Assembly: GCF_000208405.1 (NCBI RefSeq)
Contig: NC_015437.1
Span: 806,001-870,000 of the forward strand
Source of the DNA: Selenomonas sputigena ATCC 35185
GTDB lineage: Bacteria; Bacillota; Negativicutes; Selenomonadales; Selenomonadaceae
Length of the DNA: 64,000 nucleotides
Direction of reading: 5' to 3'
Shown in pieces: positions 18,801 to 27,416 of this stretch; the first letter of the stretch is position 1, and each line of letters begins with the position of its first letter. A model generated the notes under the pieces. It was not told the origin of the DNA. It worked only from the letters and a program-made list of their open reading frames with translations, and did not search any database. The position numbers and the translations under genes were made by a program.

Positions 18801-19421
18801 AAGTACGAGGAAGCGCTCCAACACGACCTTGAATACATCGCTAAGGATAAAGAGGCAGAGAAGGCGCTCAACACGATTCGTCTCATTACCTTGATTCCGG
18901 ACGGCGGCGGTTTCAACTATAGGCGGCTGCCGGAGCTGAACGACCTGCTGGCGAAGGTACATGCCAAGCATGATGCCATGTTGGAGGAAAAACGGCAGGA
19001 ACTTCTGAAGATTGTCGATGATTGCCTGGAAGAAATCCGCGCCAAAGCCAAGACCGAGAGCAAGGCGAGGGACATCCTTCAACAAGAAGAGGGCTATTTC
19101 GCTCGCAAGAAAGAGTATATCGCTGGCATCCGGGTGCTGACCCTCATGGACGGGCAAATGCCCAATATTTGGCTGCGCAAGGACGAGGCTATATCTCGCA
19201 TCGAGAACCTCTGCAAAGAGGATGACAAGCGGGAAGAAGAACAGAAACCATCGGTTACGGCAGGCAAAAAGCCGAAGAAAATCATCAAATCGGTCTATCG
19301 TCAGTCGATGTTCCCCAAGCGCACGATCGAAACGGATGCGGACATTGACGAATATGTGGAACATATCCGGCGGCGCATGAAAACCATGCTGAAGGACTGC
19401 GACGGCATCCGACTCGATTAG
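15879..19421 (+). CDS. brxC: BREX ATPase BrxC
   Basis: About 1180 residues, the normal size of this large P-loop ATPase. Walker A is GFFGSGKSH (Lys76, Ser77); Walker B is LLFMIDEVGQYVG (Asp260, Glu261). The rest is helical, with coiled-coil-like stretches around residues 960-1060. BrxC is part of the BREX core complex with BrxB, PglX and PglZ and probably uses ATP to act on or along DNA. I choose ATG 15879 because AGGAGA (15865-15870) is eight bases before it; ATG 15870 overlaps that site. Both leave the protein nearly unchanged. Confidence 0.93.
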   Translation: MMIKNMFAEDIDRKINGVVKVEQDESAILVQELDEYVITKELKKHFIAFFNNYGESFEENISDIGVWISGFFGSGKSHFLKMLSYLLENKEVQGVKTVERFRKKFEDDAAAFMPIDKVTRGETHTILFNIDVQSSGQKDETAVLRVFAKMFYHYLGFYGEDLKVAKLEQFIEKQGKTAEFRRVFEEKNGASWLSSRDSFAFFEDDVVSTLTQVLGMSESAAENWFNGTQTVDISIAKLVSEIKEYSDAKPQDFRLLFMIDEVGQYVGDDRSLLLNLQSLVETIGAECKGKVWVVCTGQEAIDEVIKARENEFSRIQARFKTRLSLSSASADEVIQKRILKKTPDAQEELESLYTQNDSVLKNLFSFTESVKDIRGYNGAAEFARNFPFVPYQFILMQKVFAEIRKHGNSGKHLSGGERSMLSGFQEAAQKIEDKNEYALAPFYLFYDTVHTFLDSSIRQVIERAERAAEAGHGLEMQDVAVLKLLYLVRYVDDVKATLDNLVILMADKISLDKIAVRERVGASLERLLTQNYIGRAGEIYSFLTDEEQDIQRDIYRNTVVDTAAVVSQIGSMIFGDIYTARKYRYGGKYDFPLDGMVDNTVVGTATGGMKLKILTVAADAVEKTDLRLTAESVGQALVVLADTPYYQSLENAMKVHKYVKQKNMTQLPPSVQAIIRSHQEEARKYELEAKKELVKAIETAEFYVDGEHLLLKGGDAKGMIDQALEYLVDHVYSDLSLIRKNADSEADISSILRGTEQTLFGTGANSEAAVKVEEYLEIQHAKKLRTSMQDIQSRYKGIPYGWKELDIACVVAQLIHEQKVTVKYGGSTIQPNDPKLPQMLHKKSEIGSTIVSKRQTVSLAKIREVREFLRDYFDEMDVPEDEDGLIRHITVRFEGEKARYENLLALYAGRKYPDKLLVSSAVDAMKELLSHAKDNMALIDYVIKKQDAICDLKEQVQNVESFFSNQKALFDEAVKYEEALQHDLEYIAKDKEAEKALNTIRLITLIPDGGGFNYRRLPELNDLLAKVHAKHDAMLEEKRQELLKIVDDCLEEIRAKAKTESKARDILQQEEGYFARKKEYIAGIRVLTLMDGQMPNIWLRKDEAISRIENLCKEDDKREEEQKPSVTAGKKPKKIIKSVYRQSMFPKRTIETDADIDEYVEHIRRRMKTMLKDCDGIRLD

Positions 19422-19445
19422 GGCAGGGAACTGGGGGAGAGTGCG

Positions 19446-22400
19446 ATGAATAAGAATGCGATAAAGAAATATGCGGTATGGGCAAGGCGCGAGCTGATCG
19501 ACCGTGTGTCGAAGAAGGCGATGCGCTATGGCATTGCCCCTGAAATCCCTGCTGACCCCGAAGCGGACAGCGTTGAAGGTCGCCTTCTCTCCGATACCGA
19601 GAAGAAAGAGCGGCGTGCGCTCATCGAGAAAGTGGCAGCGCACGGCTACGAGCAGACGATGGAAGAAGCGGCCTACACTTGGTTCAACCGCTTCGCCGCG
19701 CTTCGCTTCATGGAGGTCAACGGCTATCTGCCCTCGCATGTGCGGGTATTCACCAACGATGCCGGAGAGTTCAAGCCGCAGATTCTCGCCGAGGCGATCC
19801 ATCTGGACTTGCCGGGGCTGGACAAGGAAAAAGTCTATGCCTTGAAGGAAGGCAATGACGAGGAGGCGCTCTTTCGCTATCTTATCATCGTGCAGTGCAA
19901 TGCCCTGAATGAAATCCTGCCGGGAATGTTTCAGCGACTGGAGGATTTCACGGAATTGCTGCTGCCCGACAATCTGCTCCGCGAAGGCAGCGTGATTGAG
20001 CGTCTTGTCAAGCAGGGCGATGCGGGAAGCATTCCTGAGGAGGATTGGCGCGATCAGGTGCAGATCATCGGCTGGCTGTACCAATACTACAACACGGCTT
20101 TAAATGAATTGGTATATGACGGCAATCTTTCTAAAGAGAAGATTCCAAAACATTTGCTCCCTGCGGCAACAACAATTTATACACCAGATTGGATTGTTCG
20201 CTACATGGTGGAAAATTCCCTAGGCCGCTTGTGGCTCGAAGGACATCCGAACGAAAACCTGCAAGGCGAATGGAAATACTATCTGCCTGAAGCCGAGCAG
20301 GAGGAGTCTGTGCAGAAACAGCTTGCCGAGATGCGCAAAGAATCTGCCAACCGCAAGCCGGAGGACATTCGCTGCATCGACCCCTGCATGGGCAGCGGAC
20401 ATATCCTCTGCTACATGTTTGACGTACTGGTGAAGATCTACGAGGACTATGGATATACGGCTCGTGAAGCCGCAGCATCCATCGTGCAAAACAATCTCTA
20501 TGGCCTAGACATCGACGACCGTGCGGCACAGCTTTCCTATTTTGCCGTGATGATGAAGGCGCGGCAGTATGACCGTCGCTTTTTCAGCCGTGGGATTCAG
20601 CCGAATGTGATGGCGATAGAGGAGAGCAACGGACTTGCGACTTGGGCGGAAACGGCAGGGGACAGCCTCGTTTCCGGGCAGCTCACCTTTGAGGACGATT
20701 TCATCCGTATGGCGGATTATCTGATTGAAATATTCCAAGATGCCAAGGAATATGGCTCTATTCTGACGGTGCAGGCAGATCGCTATGATGCACTCGTGGA
20801 CTTTATCGAGAAAACTGGGCAGGAGACAGGAAATCTCCTCTTTCGGGCGTGGATCGATGAAGTCGAACGAAGGATTCTACCGCTGATTCAACAGGCAAAG
20901 GTATTCTCGCAAAAATATGATGTGATTGTGACTAATCCTCCATACCTTGGAAGTACGCGTTTTAGTTTCAAGCTTAACGAGTATGTGAAGAAATATTTCC
21001 CAAATGAGAAAAGTGATTTGAGCATGGTTATGCTCAAAAAATCGCTTCAAGAAACTGCCAAAACAAATGGCTATGTGGCATTTGTTACCACGGCATCTTG
21101 GATGAGTTTGTCGAGTTTTGAAAAACTGCGTTCTTATATGTATAAAGATTGTGCTATTGACACGTTAGTTGATTGTGGCACAGAGCTTTTTGAAGGAAAA
21201 GTAGGGCATAATTCTATAGTTTCATGGGTTGTTCGCAAAACGAAATTCAATTATAGGATGACTGCTGTCCGATTGGTTGATTATTGTTATTCAAGACGGG
21301 ATGAAAAAGAGGTGGAATTTTTTAATAAGAAAAACTATTTTGTTGCCACACAGGAAAACTTTTCCAAGATTCCGGGCAGCCCAGTGGCTTATTGGGTGAG
21401 TGAGGCAATGCTTCGTTGCTTTGGAGAAAAATGCATAAAGGATTATGGCTTTGCTGGCATCGGTATGCGAACTGGTGACAACGAAAGATTTTTAAGATTA
21501 TGGTATGAAGTGTCTGCAAACAATTTTAGTATTACAAGCAAAGGCGTTATAAAATGGATTCCATATAATAAGGGAGGAAATTTTCGCAAATGGTATGGTA
21601 ATAATGAATATGTAGTTAATTGGGAGAATGATGGAGAAGAAATCAAAGATAATACACGGCTAAATTATCCTGAACTCGGAGATAATTTGGGTTGGAAAAT
21701 AAGTAATGAAAAATACTATTTTAAGCCTGGTATAACTTGGACGGGTGTAACTATGGCAAAGTTTAGTTGCCGAATATATCCAAGTGGATTTATTTTTGAT
21801 TCAGGTGCCAATGGGCTTTTCCCTTACAAAAAGCAGGATGAATCATATTTGGCAGGTTTTCTTAATACGAAAATTGCAAATGACATATTGCGAATAATAA
21901 ACCCTACAATAAACACAGGCTCTGGAACTGTAAAGTCTATACCGGTAATCAAAAGCAAGACTCAACAAAAAAAAGTTGATGAATTAACCAACCAAAACAT
22001 CTCCATCTCCCGCGCCGACTGGGATGCTTTTGAAACCTCATGGGATTTCCAGTCCCATCCTCTTGCACCTACGGCTTACGAACGCCGCGAGCAGCTTTCC
22101 TATGGCATCCACTCTGCCGAGCGCAAAAAATCGGTCTCACTTCTGACGGATCGCTATGCCTACTGGGAGCAGGCTTGCAATGATCGCTTTTCCGCATTGA
22201 AGGAAAACGAGGAAGAACTCAACCGCATCTTTATTGACATCTACGGCCTCGCGGATGAACTCACGCCCGAGGTCGAGGACAAGGATGTGACTGTGCGGCG
22301 AGCCGATCTTCCACGCGATATACGGAGCTTGATTTCCTACGCCGTCGGCTGCATGTTTGGCCGCTATTCCCTCGATACGCCGGGGCTTGTCTATGCCGGG

Positions 22401-23021
22401 GGTGAATGGGATGACAGCAAGTATAGGACGTTCCTGCCGGATGAGGATGCCATCATCCCAATATGCGACGATGAATATTTCGATGATGATATTGTCGGTC
22501 GTTTCGTGGAGTTTATCGCGACGGTTTTCGGCAAGGAAACCTTGGAAGAGAATCTGCAATTCATCGCCGATGCCCTTGGCGGCAGGGGCAGTTCGCGCGA
22601 GGTCATCCGAAGCTACTTCCTCACGGGTTTCTATGCCGATCACGTCAAGACGTATCAGAAACGCCCGATTTACTGGCTCTTTGACAGCGGGAAGAAAAAC
22701 GGCTTCAAGTGCCTCGTCTATATGCACCGCTACTGCCCGGACACCATCGCCCGCATCCGCACGGACTATGTCCACGAACAGCAATCGCGCTACCGCACCG
22801 CCATCGAGAGTCTGGAACAAGCGCGGGATAACGCCGCCACCGCAGGGGACAAGGTGAAAGCCGGAAAGAAACTGGCGGCTGTGGAAGCCCAAGCCAAGGA
22901 ACTCCTGGAATACGAGGAAAAAATCCACCACCTCGCCGACCAGATGATCGCCATCGACCTGGACGACGGCGTGAAGCACAACTACGCGATTTTTCAGGAT
23001 GTATTGGCGAAGATCAAGTGA
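19446..23021 (+). CDS. pglX: BREX adenine-specific DNA methyltransferase PglX
   Basis: A 1191-residue type I PglX, of normal length. It marks host DNA by N6-adenine methylation so that BREX spares it. SAM motif I is CIDPCMGSGH (Asp312, Gly316-Gly318), and the catalytic motif IV is TNPPY (Asn497-Tyr500). The part after the catalytic core, about residues 485-850, holds the expected specificity region; its DNA is visibly more AT-rich (20.9-22.0 kb) than both ends of the gene. The C-terminal part has long helices (LEQARDNAATAGDKVKAGKKL). The frame is open throughout. GGGGGAGAG precedes the ATG. Confidence 0.94.
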   Translation: MNKNAIKKYAVWARRELIDRVSKKAMRYGIAPEIPADPEADSVEGRLLSDTEKKERRALIEKVAAHGYEQTMEEAAYTWFNRFAALRFMEVNGYLPSHVRVFTNDAGEFKPQILAEAIHLDLPGLDKEKVYALKEGNDEEALFRYLIIVQCNALNEILPGMFQRLEDFTELLLPDNLLREGSVIERLVKQGDAGSIPEEDWRDQVQIIGWLYQYYNTALNELVYDGNLSKEKIPKHLLPAATTIYTPDWIVRYMVENSLGRLWLEGHPNENLQGEWKYYLPEAEQEESVQKQLAEMRKESANRKPEDIRCIDPCMGSGHILCYMFDVLVKIYEDYGYTAREAAASIVQNNLYGLDIDDRAAQLSYFAVMMKARQYDRRFFSRGIQPNVMAIEESNGLATWAETAGDSLVSGQLTFEDDFIRMADYLIEIFQDAKEYGSILTVQADRYDALVDFIEKTGQETGNLLFRAWIDEVERRILPLIQQAKVFSQKYDVIVTNPPYLGSTRFSFKLNEYVKKYFPNEKSDLSMVMLKKSLQETAKTNGYVAFVTTASWMSLSSFEKLRSYMYKDCAIDTLVDCGTELFEGKVGHNSIVSWVVRKTKFNYRMTAVRLVDYCYSRRDEKEVEFFNKKNYFVATQENFSKIPGSPVAYWVSEAMLRCFGEKCIKDYGFAGIGMRTGDNERFLRLWYEVSANNFSITSKGVIKWIPYNKGGNFRKWYGNNEYVVNWENDGEEIKDNTRLNYPELGDNLGWKISNEKYYFKPGITWTGVTMAKFSCRIYPSGFIFDSGANGLFPYKKQDESYLAGFLNTKIANDILRIINPTINTGSGTVKSIPVIKSKTQQKKVDELTNQNISISRADWDAFETSWDFQSHPLAPTAYERREQLSYGIHSAERKKSVSLLTDRYAYWEQACNDRFSALKENEEELNRIFIDIYGLADELTPEVEDKDVTVRRADLPRDIRSLISYAVGCMFGRYSLDTPGLVYAGGEWDDSKYRTFLPDEDAIIPICDDEYFDDDIVGRFVEFIATVFGKETLEENLQFIADALGGRGSSREVIRSYFLTGFYADHVKTYQKRPIYWLFDSGKKNGFKCLVYMHRYCPDTIARIRTDYVHEQQSRYRTAIESLEQARDNAATAGDKVKAGKKLAAVEAQAKELLEYEEKIHHLADQMIAIDLDDGVKHNYAIFQDVLAKIK

Positions 23022-23033
23022 GGAGGGATTTTC

Positions 23034-24506
23034 ATGACGCAATCAGGCATAAATTCCATGCTTACTTTGGAGTATATGCAGACTGCCAAAGAGAACAAGT
23101 ATTTTGACAGGAAATCTGCCAGAATCAGACCTTCCGATCTTGCACCGATTATCTCTGCATTTGCCAATGCAGACGGTGGAACGATTGTTCTCGGCATCAG
23201 CGATAAAACGCATACCGTGGAAGGTATAAATTTCATCGGCGAAGACCATTTGAACGAATTGATAACGGCGCCGAAAAACTGCTGCAAGCCTATGCCGAAA
23301 TTTGAATATGAACTGCTTGACGTTGAAAATGCGAAGGGACAGGCAGACCGTCTTTTGTTGCTCCATATCAAAAAGAGCGTAGATTACATCGTTCGCACCA
23401 GTAATGACAGCACTTATCTGAGGATAGGCGACAAAACCAAGGAGATGAAGGGCGAGGATTTAATCAACTTGGAATATGCCAAAAGTACCCGGAACTATGA
23501 GGATGAAATCAACCGAGATGCTACGCTGGAGGACTTGGATGAGGAACTCTTGAGAGAATACCGGCATCGCCTAGAGGCCGATGATTCCACCAACCATCAT
23601 GTGCTGAAGGCAAGAGGCTTTATAAAGACGGTGGATGATCGCGAATTTTTAACCCATGCAGCAGTGCTTCTTTTTGCCAAGAACATCGCTCAGTTTTATC
23701 CGAATTGCCGTATCCGCTTCCTACGGTACGAAGGAACTACCGCTATGTCCGGCACTAAAATCAACATCAGCCGCGATAAAAGCATCGAGCTTCCCTTGCT
23801 TCGTATTGTGGATGCCGCTAAGACATTCCTTGCGACCCAACTCCGAGAATTCACCATGCTCGACGTGAAAAGCGGAAAATTCCGCATTGTGCCGGAGTAC
23901 CCGGAGTTTGCTTGGCTGGAGGGGATTGTCAACGCTGTCACGCACCGTGAGTATGCCATGAGTGGGAATTTCATCAAGGTTAGTATGTATGATGACCGAT
24001 TGGAAATCGAAAGCCCGGGCAAGCTCCCCAATATTGTTACTTTGGCAAACATCAGGGAAACGCGCTACTCGCGCAATCCTCGGATTTCCCGTGTCATGAC
24101 AGAGTTCGGCTGGGTACGGGAAGTGAATGAAGGCGTCAAGCGCATCTACGAGGATATGGCAGAACTTTTTTTGGATGACCCGGTGTACAGTGAGCCTGGC
24201 GAGTCTCTCCGTCTGCTTTTGAAGAATAATATCGTCATGCGGAGGATGCGTCAGGAACTGTATGCCTTGAACAATGTAGGCATTTCGAGATGGAATCAAC
24301 TGGATGCTACGGAACAGGCTATTATGGCCTATATCCTGAATCGGGGGGCTGCCAGCAGGGCGCAGTTATCTGCTTATATAGGGAAATCCGACAATACGAT
24401 CAGGACTCGCCTAAAAACTCTGATGGCCAAGGGATTCTTAAAGGCCAACGGCAATACCTATGACCCCAATCGCACTTACGAGGCGGGGCCTCTATTGACG
24501 GAATAG
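23034..24506 (+). CDS. AlbA_2 domain / ATPase-like predicted regulator within the BREX operon
   Basis: A 490-residue protein of the AlbA_2 (Schlafen-like, divergent AAA) group. Residues about 10-135 form the AlbA_2 domain (ESxxxEFK-like opening replaced by AKENKYFDRKSARI; ISAFANADGGTIVLGISD; DSTYLRIGDKT). The middle resembles the HATPase-like C-terminal domain of COG2865-type regulators (EGIVNAVTHREYAM, IKVSMYDDRLEIESPGKLP). A winged-helix segment ends the protein (RAQLSAYIGKSDNTIRTRLKTLMAKGFL). It could bind DNA or RNA and control the operon, or act as an effector. AGGAGGG precedes ATG 23034, 12 bases after pglX, so it is co-transcribed. It is not one of the six core type I BREX genes. Confidence 0.85.
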   Translation: MTQSGINSMLTLEYMQTAKENKYFDRKSARIRPSDLAPIISAFANADGGTIVLGISDKTHTVEGINFIGEDHLNELITAPKNCCKPMPKFEYELLDVENAKGQADRLLLLHIKKSVDYIVRTSNDSTYLRIGDKTKEMKGEDLINLEYAKSTRNYEDEINRDATLEDLDEELLREYRHRLEADDSTNHHVLKARGFIKTVDDREFLTHAAVLLFAKNIAQFYPNCRIRFLRYEGTTAMSGTKINISRDKSIELPLLRIVDAAKTFLATQLREFTMLDVKSGKFRIVPEYPEFAWLEGIVNAVTHREYAMSGNFIKVSMYDDRLEIESPGKLPNIVTLANIRETRYSRNPRISRVMTEFGWVREVNEGVKRIYEDMAELFLDDPVYSEPGESLRLLLKNNIVMRRMRQELYALNNVGISRWNQLDATEQAIMAYILNRGAASRAQLSAYIGKSDNTIRTRLKTLMAKGFLKANGNTYDPNRTYEAGPLLTE

Positions 24507-24510
24507 AAAA

Positions 24511-24674
24511 TTTGCGAGGTTAGAACGGCGTTTTGCGAGGTTCAGGGGCAATTTTGCGAGGTTCAAGCCACAGCAATGCCTTTCCTGCCCGCCAAACCTT
24601 GATTTTAAGCCACGTGAGCCGCTTATAAGGCTGGGCGTGTTTTTGCGAGGTTCAAAAGCGATTTTGCGAGGTTC
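24511..24674 (+). repeat. 21-bp-period repeat array between the AlbA_2 gene and pglZ
   Basis: Five copies of (T)TTTGCGAGGTT(C). The GCGAGG cores begin at 24514, 24535, 24556, 24645 and 24666, so spacings are 21, 21, 89 and 21 bases. The first three follow the stop codon at once; the last two lie after a 76-base stretch with AAGCC / GGCT dyads. A 21-base period is two helical turns, which fits protein binding, and also seven codons, which fits a decayed coding repeat. Confidence 0.85.
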
Positions 24675-24738
24675 CCTGACAGCACTCCGCATAGACATGG
24701 AAAAGAATCACGATAACTACAGATGAGGGAGGAATGAC

Positions 24739-27330
24739 ATGGACATAGAACAGATTATCGCCGATCTAAACCGCCGCTTTGCCGAGCCTTTGCCGGAGTT
24801 TTATCGGCGGCGCATGATCGTCTGGCATGACGAGGAGAAGGAGTTTGTCGATAAAATCGACGAGATACGACTGAATAATGCCAAAATTGCCATTCTCACA
24901 GGAACAAACTATTTTTCTGTGAAAAAACTTCTCGCCGTGGACGATACGGACAGCAACTATCTTCTCTATTCTCCCTTCGCCTACGAAACGCTGGAGGATA
25001 ATTGGCTTCTGGATATCGAACTGTACAGCGAAGAGTTCCGCGCTGATCTCATTTCCATGTGGCTGAGCGAGATGGGACTGCCGCAGACGCCGAGCCTTAG
25101 AAGCGCCATCAAGCCCTACCGCAAGTTTATGAACGCCAAGGAACGCCGCAAGAAAATAATGGCGCAGACGAATCTTCCCACTACTGCCGGAGGATTGCAC
25201 CTCTCGATCATGGCGGCTTTGGCAGGGATAAAAGACGCAAAGCCCGCCGGAATTATCAAGGCGGTTCTGAAGGCAGGACTAAATCATTCAGCCAATAATC
25301 TGTGGCAGGATTTTGAAGGCTACCATATTGCTGATGTGTTTTGGCGTATGGTTGCCCAGGGTACGGGGTACGCGCAGGAAAATCCCACCCTTGGGGCATT
25401 GGCTGTCCATATCCTTCTGACAGCTGTCAGCCGCACCCTGCGGCAGGAATTTTTGAAGGGGCTGGATACATATATATCCACGGCTCATGCGGCTTTTTGC
25501 TATGACCTTGTTTCCGATTGGCTCTATGCCGAAGACCATCATGCTTTGCACGAAATTGCCGAATTTGCAGAGTCTGAAGCGAATCTTCATGAGCGATTTA
25601 TGAAACTTGAAATCGCTGATTTGTTGCATACTGCCATATTCCCTTGCGTGAACGAGATTATCCTCGTAAAGCTCATGCGGGATATGGAGAAAAACGTCAT
25701 CGATCCGAAATTCGTCAAGGAAATCGTGGAAAAGCGACGTACCTTCGCTTGGTATGAGGCAAGCCGCAATTTTTACGAAGGGCTATACCAAGCAGCGAAT
25801 ATGCAAGAGTTTTTCAAGAGCCATGCAGACGGCTTCCATGCGATAGCGCCGAAAAAAATCTGGCAGGGATACACCGAGGAATATTATCGCTTCGATACCT
25901 TTTATCGCCGATTCCACCGAAGCTACGACGCCAGTTTGAAAAATTGCCATGCGGATTTATCGGATATGTTTGCCGATATCAAAGATATGGCAGAAGGGCT
26001 GTATGTCAACTGGTTTTTGGAGGAACTTGGAACAAGTTGGTTGAACGCTGTAGAGGAGAGTCTTTCTGCACACGGAAAAGCCTCTGATATTCCCATGCAG
26101 ACAGATTTTTACCGTCACAAGGTTTATCCTGCGGATTCGAGAGTTTATGTCATAATTTCCGATGCGCTCCGCTATGAAGTGGCTGCTGAACTTGCCGACG
26201 ACCTCCGACGGGAAACACAGAGCAAGGTGGAACTTGGTTCCATGCAGGGAATATTCCCCACGATTACCAAGTTCGGTATGGCGGCGCTCTTGCCTCATAA
26301 AAGACTTTCCGTGGAGGAAAAGGCCGGCAGATTGTCCGTTTTGGCGGACGGCGAATCGACAGAAGCGCCCCGGCGGGATAAAATTCTGAAAGCCGCCAAT
26401 CCCAAAAGCGTCGCACTGAAATATAAGGATATGCTCGGCATGAAGCGACCGGAGCGGAGCGCCTTGGTACGCGGCATGGATGTGGTGTATATTTACCACG
26501 ATACCATCGACGAGGCAGGACATAGTGAAAGTTCTATTTTCGGGGCGTGCGGCGAGGCCATCGAAGAAATCAAGAATATGGTGCGGATCATTACCGGCGA
26601 GTTCAGCGGGACACGCATCTTCATTACCGCTGACCACGGCTTTCTCTATACCTTTAATCCGCTCCGGGAAGATGACAAGGTGGATAAAATTACAAAGAGC
26701 AGCCAGGATGTGGAAATCGCCCGCCGCTATGCCATCGTGCGGAAAGGCGCTGCGCCGGAGTATCTTCTGCCTGTAAAATTCTTGGATGGGGATACGGAAT
26801 ATGATGCATTCGCCCCTCGTGGCAACCTTCGCATAAAAATGAAGGGCGGCGGCCTGAATTTCGTACATGGCGGGATAAGCCTTCAAGAGATGGTCGTGCC
26901 GCTGATCGACTACCGTTATCTCAGAAACGACTCCAAAGAATACAAAAAAAATAAAGCACGGTACGACACTAAGCCTGTAACGCTAAGCCTCTTATCCTCC
27001 AGCAGAAAAATCAGCAATATGATATTTTCTCTGAATTTTTACCAGAAAGAGGCTGCGGCGGGAAATAGAGAGGCGGCTGTTTATACCGTGTACTTTACGG
27101 ACAGCAACGGGAAAGTTGTCAGCGATACGGTGCACATTATCGCCGATAAGACTTCGGATCATGCCGAAGAACGTACGTTTAGGGTAGGTTTTAATTTGAA
27201 GTCGCTCAAATACGACAGCAAAGAAAACTACTATCTGGTCATCGCCGACGAGAGCGGTCTGCCCGTCAGGCAGGAGAAATTCTCCATTGATATCGCCTTT
27301 GCGGTGGATGAATTTGATTTTTTTAGCTAG
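24739..27330 (+). CDS. pglZ: BREX phosphatase-like protein PglZ
   Basis: An 863-residue type I PglZ with the alkaline-phosphatase superfamily core: metal-site motifs VIISDALRYEVAAEL (Asp475) and FITADHGFLYT (Asp632, His633), and HDTIDEAGHSES between them. The N-terminal third is the family-specific helical region starting ADLNRRFAEPLPEFYRR and containing RRMIVWHDEEKEF. PglZ is essential for defence in studied BREX systems and joins the PglX complex; recent work on the family points to nuclease or phosphodiesterase activity. GAGGGAGGA lies before the ATG. Its stop codon overlaps the left end of repeat copy D. Confidence 0.93.
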   Translation: MDIEQIIADLNRRFAEPLPEFYRRRMIVWHDEEKEFVDKIDEIRLNNAKIAILTGTNYFSVKKLLAVDDTDSNYLLYSPFAYETLEDNWLLDIELYSEEFRADLISMWLSEMGLPQTPSLRSAIKPYRKFMNAKERRKKIMAQTNLPTTAGGLHLSIMAALAGIKDAKPAGIIKAVLKAGLNHSANNLWQDFEGYHIADVFWRMVAQGTGYAQENPTLGALAVHILLTAVSRTLRQEFLKGLDTYISTAHAAFCYDLVSDWLYAEDHHALHEIAEFAESEANLHERFMKLEIADLLHTAIFPCVNEIILVKLMRDMEKNVIDPKFVKEIVEKRRTFAWYEASRNFYEGLYQAANMQEFFKSHADGFHAIAPKKIWQGYTEEYYRFDTFYRRFHRSYDASLKNCHADLSDMFADIKDMAEGLYVNWFLEELGTSWLNAVEESLSAHGKASDIPMQTDFYRHKVYPADSRVYVIISDALRYEVAAELADDLRRETQSKVELGSMQGIFPTITKFGMAALLPHKRLSVEEKAGRLSVLADGESTEAPRRDKILKAANPKSVALKYKDMLGMKRPERSALVRGMDVVYIYHDTIDEAGHSESSIFGACGEAIEEIKNMVRIITGEFSGTRIFITADHGFLYTFNPLREDDKVDKITKSSQDVEIARRYAIVRKGAAPEYLLPVKFLDGDTEYDAFAPRGNLRIKMKGGGLNFVHGGISLQEMVVPLIDYRYLRNDSKEYKKNKARYDTKPVTLSLLSSSRKISNMIFSLNFYQKEAAAGNREAAVYTVYFTDSNGKVVSDTVHIIADKTSDHAEERTFRVGFNLKSLKYDSKENYYLVIADESGLPVRQEKFSIDIAFAVDEFDFFS

Positions 27331-27402
27331 GGAAGTGCTGAGTATAATGGAGTCACCTGAATGTGTGAAGATGGGGAACTGAATTTATCCGTAATTCCCT
27401 AA
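27329..27402. repeat. Dispersed TIR element, copy D (short, between pglZ and brxL)
   Basis: About 74 bp from AGGGAAGTGCTGAGTATAA to AATTTATCCGTAATTCCCT, with the right-half core AATGTGTGAAGATGGGGAACTGAA. Its left end includes the pglZ stop TAG. Confidence 0.75.
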
Positions 27403-27416
27403 GATGGAGCGAGGAT

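Noticed and set aside
16857-20084. Minus-strand open frame of 1075 codons opposite brxC and pglX
   Set aside because: Antisense shadow; plus strand has the Walker motifs of BrxC and the start of PglX with proper ribosome sites.
24511-24674. CRISPR array
   Set aside because: Units are only about 13 bp with 8-bp gaps and an 89-base jump; no spacer-length unique parts and no cas genes.
24492-24698. 68-codon minus-strand open frame with LNLAK-type heptads
   Set aside because: It only reflects the 21-bp repeats; no ribosome site or homology seen. Kept as a possible decayed coding repeat only.
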